In this document: piece after piece, positions 33,027-42,290 of the stretch | Layout: the number at the start of each line of letters is the position of its first letter | Numbering within the stretch: position 1 is the first letter of the stretch | DNA from: Schizosaccharomyces osmophilus | Taxonomy: Eukaryota; Ascomycota; Schizosaccharomycetes; Schizosaccharomycetales; Schizosaccharomycetaceae | Length of the DNA: 64,000 nucleotides | Direction of reading: 5' to 3' | Assembly (NCBI RefSeq): GCF_027921745.1 | Contig: NC_079240.1 | Span: 303,001-367,000 of the forward strand | Notes under the pieces: model-generated | What the model saw: the letters and a program-made list of their open reading frames with translations, nothing else | Databases searched by the model: none | What the model was told of the DNA's origin: nothing | Made by a program: the position numbers and the translations under genes

Positions 33027-34274
33027 TCATCGCAAAAGTTCTACCATTTTGTCCGCTGATATCTGAAAACGATGAAATTCTGGATGGCCTTCATGTTCAA
33101 CATCCAATATTGCTCTTTCCCTTTGATGATCGATTACACGTTGTTTTGCAGTCTCCATTTGCTTTATCTTATGCAATAAGTCCTTCTCCTCTTGGTTTAT
33201 GTCCTCTGAGAATATAATTTGCCAATTCCCATGTTTTAAGCACCTTCGCTTTTCCTGAAAGCAAACGCAATCAGAGGTAGATTGTAGTTGCTTAACTTCT
33301 GTAATAGGAACTTCCGAGGATATGGAATGCCATAAATCTTTTAAATCCTTATCATTTATTAAAAGACGATCGTCAAATCCACAAACGTCCTTTTTAAATC
33401 CTTCTTTTTCTTTGAATTCTTGGACGAGAATTCGTGAAGCATCCTTTATAAGCTGAAGGAAATGCTTTTTTTCTTGTGTAAAACGGATTTTTTCGTTTAG
33501 CAACACTAAATTGCGTTTGATGCTTTCTAAATCACTTCGTTCAAACGCATAGACGTTTTCTGGTAGAATTGTCTCTGGTAAAGAAGGGGCCTGGTTGCCA
33601 ACGTTACGGAATTCTTCAAAATTATCAGCAACCATAGTCAATGTCTTTAAGGAGGAAGGATCAATCGTCGTGTTTTTAAGTTTAGATTGCATGAATAGGA
33701 CACCGTGTTCATGACAACAATACTTTGATGAAACTTCAGCGGGCTTTGAGCATTCCCGAAGTCTGCACTTCCTTTTCCATGCAGTAACACCACGTCCACT
33801 AGCCATGCAACTGGGACAAAAATATTGAACTGTCAGTTCATCGTAAGACTCTGGAATGTTGACGCATTCTCCATGAAACCAATCTTCACAACCATCACAT
33901 CCCAACATCCATCTACCATCATCGGGACCTTTACACAGGCAGTAAGCAGGACCTTCAAAATCCGCGTTTAGAGAGGACCCTGGTTTTGTCCTTCGCGGTC
34001 CTTTACGAGTTACGGTACCTGCTGGTTTCTTTGAAATTGTTGACCCTAATCTTTGTAATTCTGTGTCTGTTTCAGTGCTTGATGATTCAGGACTTTTGGG
34101 TTCCTCTTGCTTTACTTTTGAAGGCTCTGGCGTTAAACCATCCTCGATATGTAGTTTGCCATCCTCCTGTGAATTTTGATGAGTTGCTATTGGTAATGTA
34201 GATTCCTCTTCTTTGACATTCTCAAATTCATCAATATTCATCGAATTTTGATTCACATCGTTAGAAAACTCCAT
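33027..34274 (-). CDS. spf1: Set1C/COMPASS PHD-finger subunit Spf1
   Basis: A single exon of 415 aa. Spf1 (Spp1 in budding yeast, CFP1/CXXC1 in animals) is the PHD subunit of the Set1 H3K4 methyltransferase complex and reads H3K4me2/3. The PHD finger starts at residue ~111 (YCLCKGPDDGRWMLGCDGCE, DWFHGECV, YFCPSCM) with all Cys/His ligands and the aromatic-cage Trp and Tyr. A second Cys cluster follows at ~170-195 (KRKCRLRECSKPA, SKYCCHEHG). This is the Set1-contacting zinc region of Spp1. The C-terminal half is helical with coiled-coil-like stretches, then a Cys/His cluster (CVCFQEKRRCLKHGNW). The catalytic partner gene set1 is at the right end of this window. Confidence 0.95.
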   Translation of the reverse strand: MEFSNDVNQNSMNIDEFENVKEEESTLPIATHQNSQEDGKLHIEDGLTPEPSKVKQEEPKSPESSSTETDTELQRLGSTISKKPAGTVTRKGPRRTKPGSSLNADFEGPAYCLCKGPDDGRWMLGCDGCEDWFHGECVNIPESYDELTVQYFCPSCMASGRGVTAWKRKCRLRECSKPAEVSSKYCCHEHGVLFMQSKLKNTTIDPSSLKTLTMVADNFEEFRNVGNQAPSLPETILPENVYAFERSDLESIKRNLVLLNEKIRFTQEKKHFLQLIKDASRILVQEFKEKEGFKKDVCGFDDRLLINDKDLKDLWHSISSEVPITEVKQLQSTSDCVCFQEKRRCLKHGNWQIIFSEDINQEEKDLLHKIKQMETAKQRVIDHQRERAILDVEHEGHPEFHRFQISADKMVELLR

Positions 34275-34694
34275 GCCTTTGAATTTTTTACCAGCTTTCT
34301 AGTGTTTGGTTTCATACCCATGTATTTTTTAAGAAATCGGAACGCCTTCTCCTTATATACACGTATGTAAAAAGCATATAAAAGCAAAAAGGAAACGCAG
34401 ATATAATTGTTTTTATATAAGTTTTAAAATAAAATAAACAATTTTGAAAAACAAAAGACTCAGCCGGAGAATCAGGTTTTCAAACAGTCTTGAAGGATGA
34501 AAATGAAAAGAGAGACGAGACTGTTCTGGACAAAAAATAAAACAAATTGAATTGGATTGATTTAGGCAAATATCCTCATTGAATCGTAGGGATTGTTTAA
34601 AGTTTGACAATAAAAATGAAGCCCAACAGGAAATTGCGTGTAAAATGAAATTAGTGATCGAATAAATAAATGAATAAACCCATATTTTGCTTTT
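34275..34694. promoter_or_regulatory. spf1 upstream region and vsl1 3' flank
   Basis: 420 AT-rich nt between the spf1 start and the vsl1 stop, both on the minus strand. Nothing distinct is recognised. Confidence 0.3.
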
Positions 34695-35777
34695 TCAGCC
34701 CAATCGACGAAGACGATCTTTCGTCCTGCGCATTTTCTTACGATTTAGGTCGGTTTCATGCGATACATCGTCCAGCATGGCATTCTGTTCAATTACTTCG
34801 TTGTTGATAGCCATGGAAATTTCTTTCTGTCGTTGAATAGTCGGTAGCAATGTTTCCGCTTGAGTATCTTGACTCATTAATGCTTGGTTTTGCAGTTGGT
34901 AAAGACCAACATTATCGAGCTTTCTGGTGGTTGGTGTCTCCTGCGACCGGCTTTTACCTAAAACACGATTGGAGGAAGGAGTAGAGTGAAGAGAATTTTG
35001 TTGATCTGAGGAAGACGATACGGGCTTGAATGGTGAGCCAGGGCTGGAGCTAGCAGGAACCTCAGCAGAGGACTTGGGAGGGCTCATAGGCTGAGCCATG
35101 TTTTTCATTGTTCTTTGATATGATACAAGCTCTGAAGACAATTTATCTAACATATCACGTCTGCGAAACACTTCACCGGGACCGAGGGCATTCATTTGCT
35201 CGAGCCGATGGAGCGAAGCGTATAAAAGATCAGTTGACCTTTTCGAAGTATATAGGCTTCTTGTCTGTCCATAAATGGTGCTGTTCTTTCCTGAAAGCAA
35301 GTCAACTCTCGAAGCATGCAAATCACGTTTGCATTCATGAAACAATTGAATCCATTCCACGGGGCCAAGGCTACTTTCTTTTGTAATGTTTCCTGTATTA
35401 TCCTCTATGTTAAAAAAGCTTTTAACTTCTTTCATTTCTATCCAAGGACTTTTGCTCAATGCTTTTATATACCCCTGTAGAGCAACTCGACGGGATTCAC
35501 GAAATTTCTCATTTGTCACGGTTGACTGAAACCAAGACTTGGAAGGAAGATTAGGTAACGTTTCTGTATCATCAAAAGGTCGAATTTTTTCATCTAAACT
35601 AACGAATTCGCTGAATCGTCGAAAGACAATTCTACGTAAATTATTGGGAAAAGATACTTCAATGTGATATACGGTCCACCGCGAACCTTCGTCCTGTTTC
35701 TATCATCTGTAAGCTAATTTCTTCTTTATTTTCCTTACCTGTGATGTTTTAGGTATTTTCAATTGAATAGGTGCCAT
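34695..35777 (-). CDS. vsl1: PX-domain vacuolar SNARE Vsl1 (Vam7-like)
   Basis: Two exons, 35777-35739 (13 codons, MAPIQLKIPKTSQ) and 35699-34695, joined by a 39-nt intron; 347 aa. The N-terminal PX domain (WTVYHIEVSFPNNLRRIVFR, RFSEFVSLDEKI, LPNLPSKSWF, RRVALQGYIKALS) binds phosphatidylinositol 3-phosphate. The last ~65 residues are a Qc-SNARE helix (IQRQKEISMAINNEV to NRKKMRRTKDRLRRLG). There is no transmembrane anchor, as in Vam7, so membrane binding relies on PX. It acts in homotypic vacuole fusion. The frame reads through the acceptor at 35700 only if the first exon is used; the first visible Met downstream is inside the PX fold, so the two-exon model is preferred. Confidence 0.93.
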
Positions 35778-36739
35778 ACTGGCAAAAGCATACATATATT
35801 TACGTGTACTTTCTTCCCTATATCATTATGTTTAACGAAATCAGCAATATCTTGCAAAAGCAAATACCATACCACTCTTCACTGCATTGGTAAATAAAGA
35901 AAGAATTGAAAACAAGTTGGAATACACATTAATTAGAGTAGAGCAAATCTTTAAGCGATCCTTTTCTTAATGATCTAGCGTCAAACAAGTTGGTCATTTT
36001 GCATACTGTATAATTTCTGTTTCGTCAGATGCAAAGCAAATGCTTAAACGTACACATTGGTATGTTTTACGGATGTAAGTAAAACAACTAGATCACTACG
36101 AAAGAGTCATTGAGTTTCTACTTAATCATATGCACTATATGAAACCAGTATGAAATCTATATACGAAGCTGATCGTCGAGATCACAAACATTTATTAATA
36201 GACAGAAGTATTTGATAACGTTTCAGTAGGCGCCTACCACAGAGTGAATTGTGTTATTTCCTATAGACCTTTCGAACGATGTGTTACTAGTTCTCCTGTA
36301 AAATTAATTAAATGCATTTCCTTGAAAATGTGTAAAAGTAAAGTAAATTCAATCAATCCAGCGATTTAAAAACCTCGCAAACACTTCGTTAGAGTAGATG
36401 ATAAAGTAACTCTAGAAAAATAGCATTCCGGAAAATAGAAGAAATAAATACTAACGAATTAAGTAACTGACAGTGAGCTTAGATAAGTATAGAACAGATC
36501 CACGTTGAGTATGAACGTGGAATTATATCAGAATAATACACCTGTACACATATAGAACATCCAAGAAACGTATGGCATCAATAACAGCGTCCTGAACAGA
36601 TCATAGACCAAAAACTCAACAAGGAGTTTTCAATTAACCGGAAAGGGGAATAAAAATCATGTTGAGTTAAGACGAAAACCCAACATAGGAAGAAAAATAT
36701 AAACAAGAGATACAATCGATGCCACGAGGTCTTCACCCT
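35778..36739. other. vsl1 upstream region / 3' flank of the multi-pass membrane gene
   Basis: 962 nt between two minus-strand genes. It has only short, biased ORFs and no recognised promoter motif or RNA gene. Confidence 0.3.
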
Positions 36740-37567
36740 TTATAGAGAAATAGCCCAGCAGATAAGCACCACAATCGTAGCTTGGCTTATATAAGTTAAC
36801 AGTACTTGACACATAGGAATCCAGTGGGGAGAAAACAAAAGGGTAAAGGGAACGGCGCAATTCCAGATGGAAAAGAATACCATTAATGCAAGGGACTGAA
36901 GCAAATTTCTCTTCTCAAAGACAAGTTTTTGCAAAACATAACCAATAGGAATATGTGCAATATACTGTAATGGAAGAGGAGGAGCAATCAAGCTAGTAAC
37001 AACGTCGCGAACATTACCAAGGATAATTGAGTTGAGATACAGTTTTTGAGTAGAATAATTAAGCACGCTAATCAAGACACTAGCCATGAATGTAAATAAG
37101 ATGGTGATACTGGTACGCGATTTGCGATCACGAGAGAGCCGAGGATGCAAGATATTAGTGCCTGCACGAGCAGCCAGCAAGGACAGCGCATCGATAGCAA
37201 ATGACCAAGAAATTTGCCTAAGAGACACGAGATAGTATGTGGACAATAGAATATACAAGGGATACTTTGCGATCAAATACCAGCTAATACCCAAGTTGAA
37301 GTGATACGTCAGAAACAACTGAAATGCATGCATCAGAATATACACATAGCTCTAAAGTTAGAAAGTTAGAAATATAAAACATCAACAGGAGAAAAATTGT
37401 ACGAAACCTACCATCCAATCAGGAATATTTTTGTTTACGACACCAGTCGATGCCAGCAAACGAGGATTCAAGTGCAAATTTAAAGCTCCATATGTGATTG
37501 TGTGCAAACAAACAAAAGCTATTACTTGAAGAGTTCGAGAAAGACGCGAATATCCTTTTTCTGTCAT
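36740..37567 (-). CDS. Multi-pass membrane protein, unknown function
   Basis: Two exons, 37567-37412 (52 codons) and 37351-36740, with a 60-nt intron that has a CTAAC branch; 255 aa. The splice joins NIPDWM to SYVYILMHAF. About six hydrophobic segments are visible (e.g. VIAFVCLHTITYGALNL, YVYILMHAFQLFLTYHF, YPLYILLSTYYLVSL, ITILFTFMASVLISVL, LALMVFFSIWNCAVPFTLL, VLLTYISQATIVVLICWAI). A positively charged loop (HPRLSRDRKSRTS) lies mid-protein. I do not recognise the family. The location next to vsl1 suggests it corresponds to SPCC594.07c of S. pombe. The chosen ATG follows an in-frame open stretch without an earlier Met. Confidence 0.75.
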
Positions 37568-38141
37568 CTCGATAATGTTGGTAGTTTGTAAGTGCGCGAT
37601 GCTGTGTATTGGGAATAGTGAACTTGAACGAACCAAATATGAAAGCTGTCGCTGAAGAAAATTCTTTCAAACGTCTGAAATCTGAATTGATTTCTTCTAT
37701 TTAAATGAATTGAATGATATCAACTCAACTAAGGAATTTGTTCCTGTTTCTTGGTTTCCTCAATATCCATCATGAACAAGTAGCTTAGCTTAAAGCACCC
37801 TTACCATCTGTTCACTGACATCTTCAAAGTGTTGAAGTTTCTCTTTTTTATAGCGCAGAAAAACTGGTCCTACTTTTACAATGAAAAAAAACAAATTATA
37901 AATAAGGCAAGGAAACCAACTACAGGAATCATACATAAAATCAATTATTTACCAGCATACGTGTTATATTTATTTACCATTTAGCGAGTATGAATATATT
38001 CTTTATTCCATTTTAGAATGGTTGGTAATTTTCGTAATTTTATATTTCATTCGGAACGTTCGTAATCGCTATCCCGCAACATTGCCTTGTTTATGATTGG
38101 GATGCACCAACTCTCATTCTACCAGTACTCCCTTCTCCTCG
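37568..38141. promoter_or_regulatory. Divergent promoter region of the membrane gene and qcr9
   Basis: 574 nt between two divergent genes. It must contain the qcr9 leader. No specific element is recognised, apart from short AT-rich runs. Confidence 0.3.
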
Positions 38142-38513
38142 ATGGTAAGTTTTGTAACGGACAATTCTTTTGTTTCCTTTAATTAACAGATTAATTAAGG
38201 CTAGTTCTACGATATATAATATCTTTTTCAGAAAAAACTCTTCTTTCTACGCTACTATTTTCGCGTCAGCTTTTTTCACCAAAATGTATGTAATTTTGAA
38301 AGAAAACGCGAGTCTTCCCCTCAAATAGTTTACTAACAGTACAGTGGCTTTGATATCTTTGCTGACAAGGTGTGGGAAAATGCTAATGCCGGTGTAAGTA
38401 TCTCTTTTCGTCTTTGTGTCCCTTCAGTCTTTTTTCTAACTTTCTCTTTCTAGATGCAATGGAAGGATGTCAAGTCTCGCTTTTTAAACAAAGAAGAAGA
38501 AGAGGAGGAGTAA
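38142..38513 (+). CDS. qcr9: Cytochrome bc1 complex subunit 9, Qcr9
   Basis: Four coding exons: 38142-38144 (just ATG), 38200-38285, 38345-38393 and 38454-38513; 65 aa. Qcr9 is the small single-TM subunit of respiratory complex III. The spliced product begins MASSTIYNIFFRKNSSFYAT, continues IFASAFFTKIGFDIFADKVW and ENANAGMQWKDVKSRFLNK, and ends in six Glu. Length and sequence are typical of the family. All introns have GT...AG with CTAAC or TTAAC branches. The first intron starts directly after the ATG. The acceptor at 38199 is needed, since the CAG at 38189 would put a TAA in frame. The Ile in TKIGFD is created by the second junction. No other upstream Met fits. Confidence 0.88.
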
Positions 38514-39024
38514 ACGATTTTACTCGAGATTTTCTATCTTTTCTGTTTCTGCCAGTCTTTCCCGGCTGTCGTGAACAAATTCAAGTCTTTTTGAAACTGT
38601 CTCGGTGATATAACCATCATTTCTCTCCCCCTCTTATCTTTTTACTTTCAGAACTTGCAATGCCTTTTTTAGCTTCAATTCGTTCTCTTTACCTTCGCTC
38701 AAACGAATAAAAATATACTTTCGTCAAATCACTCCTCTTCTATTAAGTGCTTGCCTATTGTCTTGAAACTTGTAGCTCAAAGTCCATTCTTGTTTAATGG
38801 CTGTATAAAAATACATGTAATTTCTTGCTATATGATTCCATAAAAGCTCTAGCGAAAAAAAAACAGATTAAAAAAGAAAAGAAGGTGATAGCCGGAAATA
38901 TTAAATAATTAATGAAAGTAGTAAGAAACAAAATACGTATACAAAGACTTTATCTATCTCTTCTCGTCCTTCAGTTTGCTTCCATAAACAGGCGAAAAGA
39001 ACAAGAAAATTATGGAAATGCGCG
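38514..39024. other. Convergent qcr9/mcm3 3' region
   Basis: 511 T-rich then A-rich nt that must contain both 3' UTRs. No ORF of interest and no RNA gene. Confidence 0.35.
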
Positions 39025-41715
39025 TTAAATGCGATAAATCATATTTTCAGAAAACATGATCTTGTTTTGGGCATCCATTTCTTTCAAAGCAGAAATTCCC
39101 TCATCTCTTGTAAAGGAAGCATCACCTTCAGCTCCGTTAATCGCATTTAAAACATTTTCCAAAGATGCACATTCTTCCGAAAATACATCTGTCTTGGTTA
39201 ACTCAGACAAGCGAGACATAAAAGTTGACATCTTCTCTCTCGATAAAGCTACACCTTGAGAAGAGGGAGCATTACTTTCCGAAGCTTCGCTTATATCCAC
39301 ATTCCCGCTACGCGCACTTACTGTCGTTGTGTCTCTGGCTGTTGTTGGAAGGGTCGAATGACTAGAAGGCCACGATAGCTGGGTATTGGAAGGATTTCCT
39401 AAATGTAATTGACTGCCATCACTAGTCGCTGTTGCTGCTACTGACTGGTTCGTTGTGGATTCAACATCGTCGATATCCATCTCGCTTTCTTGACTTTGTC
39501 TACCTTGGGTTTGAGAACGCGTCTGTCGACCTGACTCAGATGCATTTGGTCCGGTAGTTTGGAATGTGCGATCATCATTCAAATCATTCTCAGCTTCTAC
39601 TTCCTCTGAGTCAACGTCTTCATCTTCAGAACTTCCTTCTTCTTCTCCTTCTTCTTTACGTTGCTTTTTACGACGGTTGGATTTTGGTTTATATACTTCC
39701 CTGAACAATGCATAACGAAGGATTTTTTCAGCAGCTTTAGCGTCTCGTACCTCAACTGCATTGCTCAATCGAGCTTTCGCGTGGGCAGTGCTCAACCGAA
39801 TCAATGTTTCTAATGTACGAGCCGTGAGGGGACTAGTACGACGCTGATTACCTTGTAAATCATCGTTTCGAAGACCACAATATATATTCGTTATATACTC
39901 AGCGGTACCTTGATTAAGGACTGGGTTTATTCGAGATTTTGCGTACTGGATATATTTACGAACAAAATTGATATTTAGTAATTCCTTTCGTTTTGTTCGA
40001 GCGTTTGCGTGTAGCAGACTTGAAAATGTTTCCCAAACTGGTGTTTCTGATTCTTGATCTCCATTTCCGGCTGAGACACCTGCAGTATTTGTCGCGCCAA
40101 CATTTAATACCGAATTCAGTGAGTCTCTCACAGGAGTACCAGGCTCCACGCCCGGCGGTAAATAACGATGCATCCTCAAAACATGTTCACTTAAAGCACG
40201 ATCCTTCTTGTCATCTATATCATCTGTAACAATAAATAGCAAATCGAAACGGGAAAGCATAGAATCCGGTAGAGCTATATTCTTTGTAGGATCTTTTCGA
40301 ATATCATATTGGCCATAAATGGGATTTGCTGCTGCCACAACACTGCATCTCGCGTTCAAAGACGTATGAATACCAGCTTTAGCAATGGTAACTGTCTGTT
40401 GTTCCATTACTTCATGAATAGCGACCCGATCAATGTCACTCATTTTGTCAAATTCATCGATACATACAACACCCCGATCAGCTAAAACCATTGCACCAGC
40501 TTCTAAACGACGCTCACCAGTTTCTTTATCAGAGGTTACGGCAGCTGTAAGACCAACACCTGAAGAACCACGGCCGGTAGTTGCGATAGCCAAAGGAGCT
40601 GTGTTTAACACGAATCGAAGTAACTGAGATTTGGCTGTTGAGGGATCGCCCACCATCAAAATGTTGATATCACCACGGATATGTGTGCCATTGGAAAGAT
40701 TTTTCTCTGTACCACCCAAGAGTAAAAGCAAAATTGCTTGCTTAATGTGTTCAAATCCGTAAATGCTAGGAGCCAAACTTGTAGAAAGAAGCTCAAAAGC
40801 GTTCTTTTTTCGAGCCAACTTATTAATATTACGAATATCAGCGTCTGTAATCGTCAATGCTCCTCCACCAACATTTCCACTACCTGGTTTGTTCGTTAGG
40901 AGGACAACATTATTCGCGAGCAAAACAGTACGAAACGTAGCACTTGTGCTTCCAGAGTTTTTTGATCCCATTGACCGAAATTGCCCAACGATGTGTACTC
41001 GATCACCTGGCTTTACTGTATCAACCAAGTCATCGTCGAGTAAAATATCAATGGATCGAGGTAATTGACCGGGCGGTGCACGTTCGGGCATTTCTTGAAG
41101 TGAGATTGTCTGATGATCTCGAAAAGTGCTATACCCAAATTCAATAGAAAGGGGATTACCACTTTCATCCTGCGTTGGATAGACAGTGGATTGAAACGAA
41201 AGACCACCGTTCATTGTAGAATCCGCATATTGTTTAAAATGATGACGCTTAGTAGCTTCACAATAATGTATAGATTTAATAACTTTGGGACGAACGAACG
41301 AGCATCTTGTCACAATCCCTTCTAGTGAAATCATTTTGTTCAAGTGCAAAGCCCTTAAAGTACGAGGCGTAACATGTAAATCACCAAAAGAACCACGAAA
41401 TCCGATATAAAATGGTTTATCCTTAACATCTTTGTGAACGATAGGATCGATAAGTGTACTAACTACTCCCTGAAGAGCTTCATTGAAAGGATCGACAAAT
41501 TCCATGGGCTGATAAAGGACGCCATCAGCTAACTCTTTGTTGTAATCTCGAAGTTCATCAACGTTCACAATCAAGCGTCTTTGTGCCATGTTAAGCATTC
41601 TGAGAATTGCTTCATGATACAGCGTTGCATTCGTATCGTCAGAATCGTGCTCAAGATATTCTTGAAAAATCCTCACGCGGTCCTTGAAAACTTCATCTGC
41701 CAACAACTCCGACAT
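39025..41715 (-). CDS. mcm3: MCM replicative helicase subunit Mcm3
   Basis: A single exon of 896 aa. Mcm3 is one of six subunits of the MCM2-7 helicase that is loaded at origins and unwinds DNA in S phase. The N-terminal domain includes RAPPGQLPRSIDILLDDDLV and the OB-fold block PGDRVHIVGQF. The AAA+ core has the Mcm3-type Walker A GDPSTAKSQ at ~353-361, Walker B VCIDEFDKM at ~414 and the arginine finger SRFDLLF at ~485. After ~670 comes a basic NLS-like patch (KSNRRKKQRKEE), an acidic stretch and a Gln/Ser/Thr-rich linker. A short C-terminal domain (LSELTKTDVFSEECAS) is typical of Mcm3. The gene has an MCB box (ACGCGT) close to its start. Confidence 0.97.
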   Translation of the reverse strand: MSELLADEVFKDRVRIFQEYLEHDSDDTNATLYHEAILRMLNMAQRRLIVNVDELRDYNKELADGVLYQPMEFVDPFNEALQGVVSTLIDPIVHKDVKDKPFYIGFRGSFGDLHVTPRTLRALHLNKMISLEGIVTRCSFVRPKVIKSIHYCEATKRHHFKQYADSTMNGGLSFQSTVYPTQDESGNPLSIEFGYSTFRDHQTISLQEMPERAPPGQLPRSIDILLDDDLVDTVKPGDRVHIVGQFRSMGSKNSGSTSATFRTVLLANNVVLLTNKPGSGNVGGGALTITDADIRNINKLARKKNAFELLSTSLAPSIYGFEHIKQAILLLLLGGTEKNLSNGTHIRGDINILMVGDPSTAKSQLLRFVLNTAPLAIATTGRGSSGVGLTAAVTSDKETGERRLEAGAMVLADRGVVCIDEFDKMSDIDRVAIHEVMEQQTVTIAKAGIHTSLNARCSVVAAANPIYGQYDIRKDPTKNIALPDSMLSRFDLLFIVTDDIDDKKDRALSEHVLRMHRYLPPGVEPGTPVRDSLNSVLNVGATNTAGVSAGNGDQESETPVWETFSSLLHANARTKRKELLNINFVRKYIQYAKSRINPVLNQGTAEYITNIYCGLRNDDLQGNQRRTSPLTARTLETLIRLSTAHAKARLSNAVEVRDAKAAEKILRYALFREVYKPKSNRRKKQRKEEGEEEGSSEDEDVDSEEVEAENDLNDDRTFQTTGPNASESGRQTRSQTQGRQSQESEMDIDDVESTTNQSVAATATSDGSQLHLGNPSNTQLSWPSSHSTLPTTARDTTTVSARSGNVDISEASESNAPSSQGVALSREKMSTFMSRLSELTKTDVFSEECASLENVLNAINGAEGDASFTRDEGISALKEMDAQNKIMFSENMIYRI

Positions 41716-42290
41716 TTTGTTTGTTCCTATGTTGCAAACTAGCTAATGGTTTTGCGACGCGTCTCTTAAATTTTCTTCTTTCCTCAAAAATCTCCCTTAT
41801 CGACTATGGCCACTATTATAACATATATCGGCAATAAATTAATTATGATATGAAATTGGAAAACTCTGCGTTTTATATTTCAGCAGCTTGTAGCTTGTTT
41901 ACAGTAAACGTTTTGCTTGAAGCGTGCACCTTCAGTCTTTTCGCAGTGTATAGTAACATGTTACCCATAAGCAAATTTAATATTTACAAACAAAAGCGGG
42001 TAAAAAATGAACTCGTCTGTTTTTTTGATGAAAAACATTGTGATAATTAAAACTAGAATTTTAAAAACCTTTAATCTTCTCTTCCTTGATATAAGGTTCC
42101 AAGTACTAATTACTAAAAAGGTATGCCTGAAGTAAACCAAATCTATTTATAAATCTATGTAACTAAAAGGAAAGACTGTAAATTAATTATATAATTGTAA
42201 TGTAAATCCAGGAAAAATGAAGATATTAATCGTTCGAGCCTTGGACTTATATTATCGGGCGAATTAAAGATGCAAAATGTAACTATCGAT
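41716..42290. promoter_or_regulatory. mcm3 promoter and mug174 3' flank
   Basis: 575 nt between two minus-strand genes. It holds the MCB box at 41757-41762 (listed separately). Nothing else is recognised. Confidence 0.4.
41757..41762. promoter_or_regulatory. MCB-type ACGCGT element upstream of mcm3
   Basis: The palindromic hexamer ACGCGT, in the context GCGACGCGTC, lies 42 nt before the mcm3 ATG. MBF (Res1/Res2-Cdc10) binds this motif at G1/S genes. It may sit in the leader rather than the promoter, and a single hexamer can arise by chance. Confidence 0.35.
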
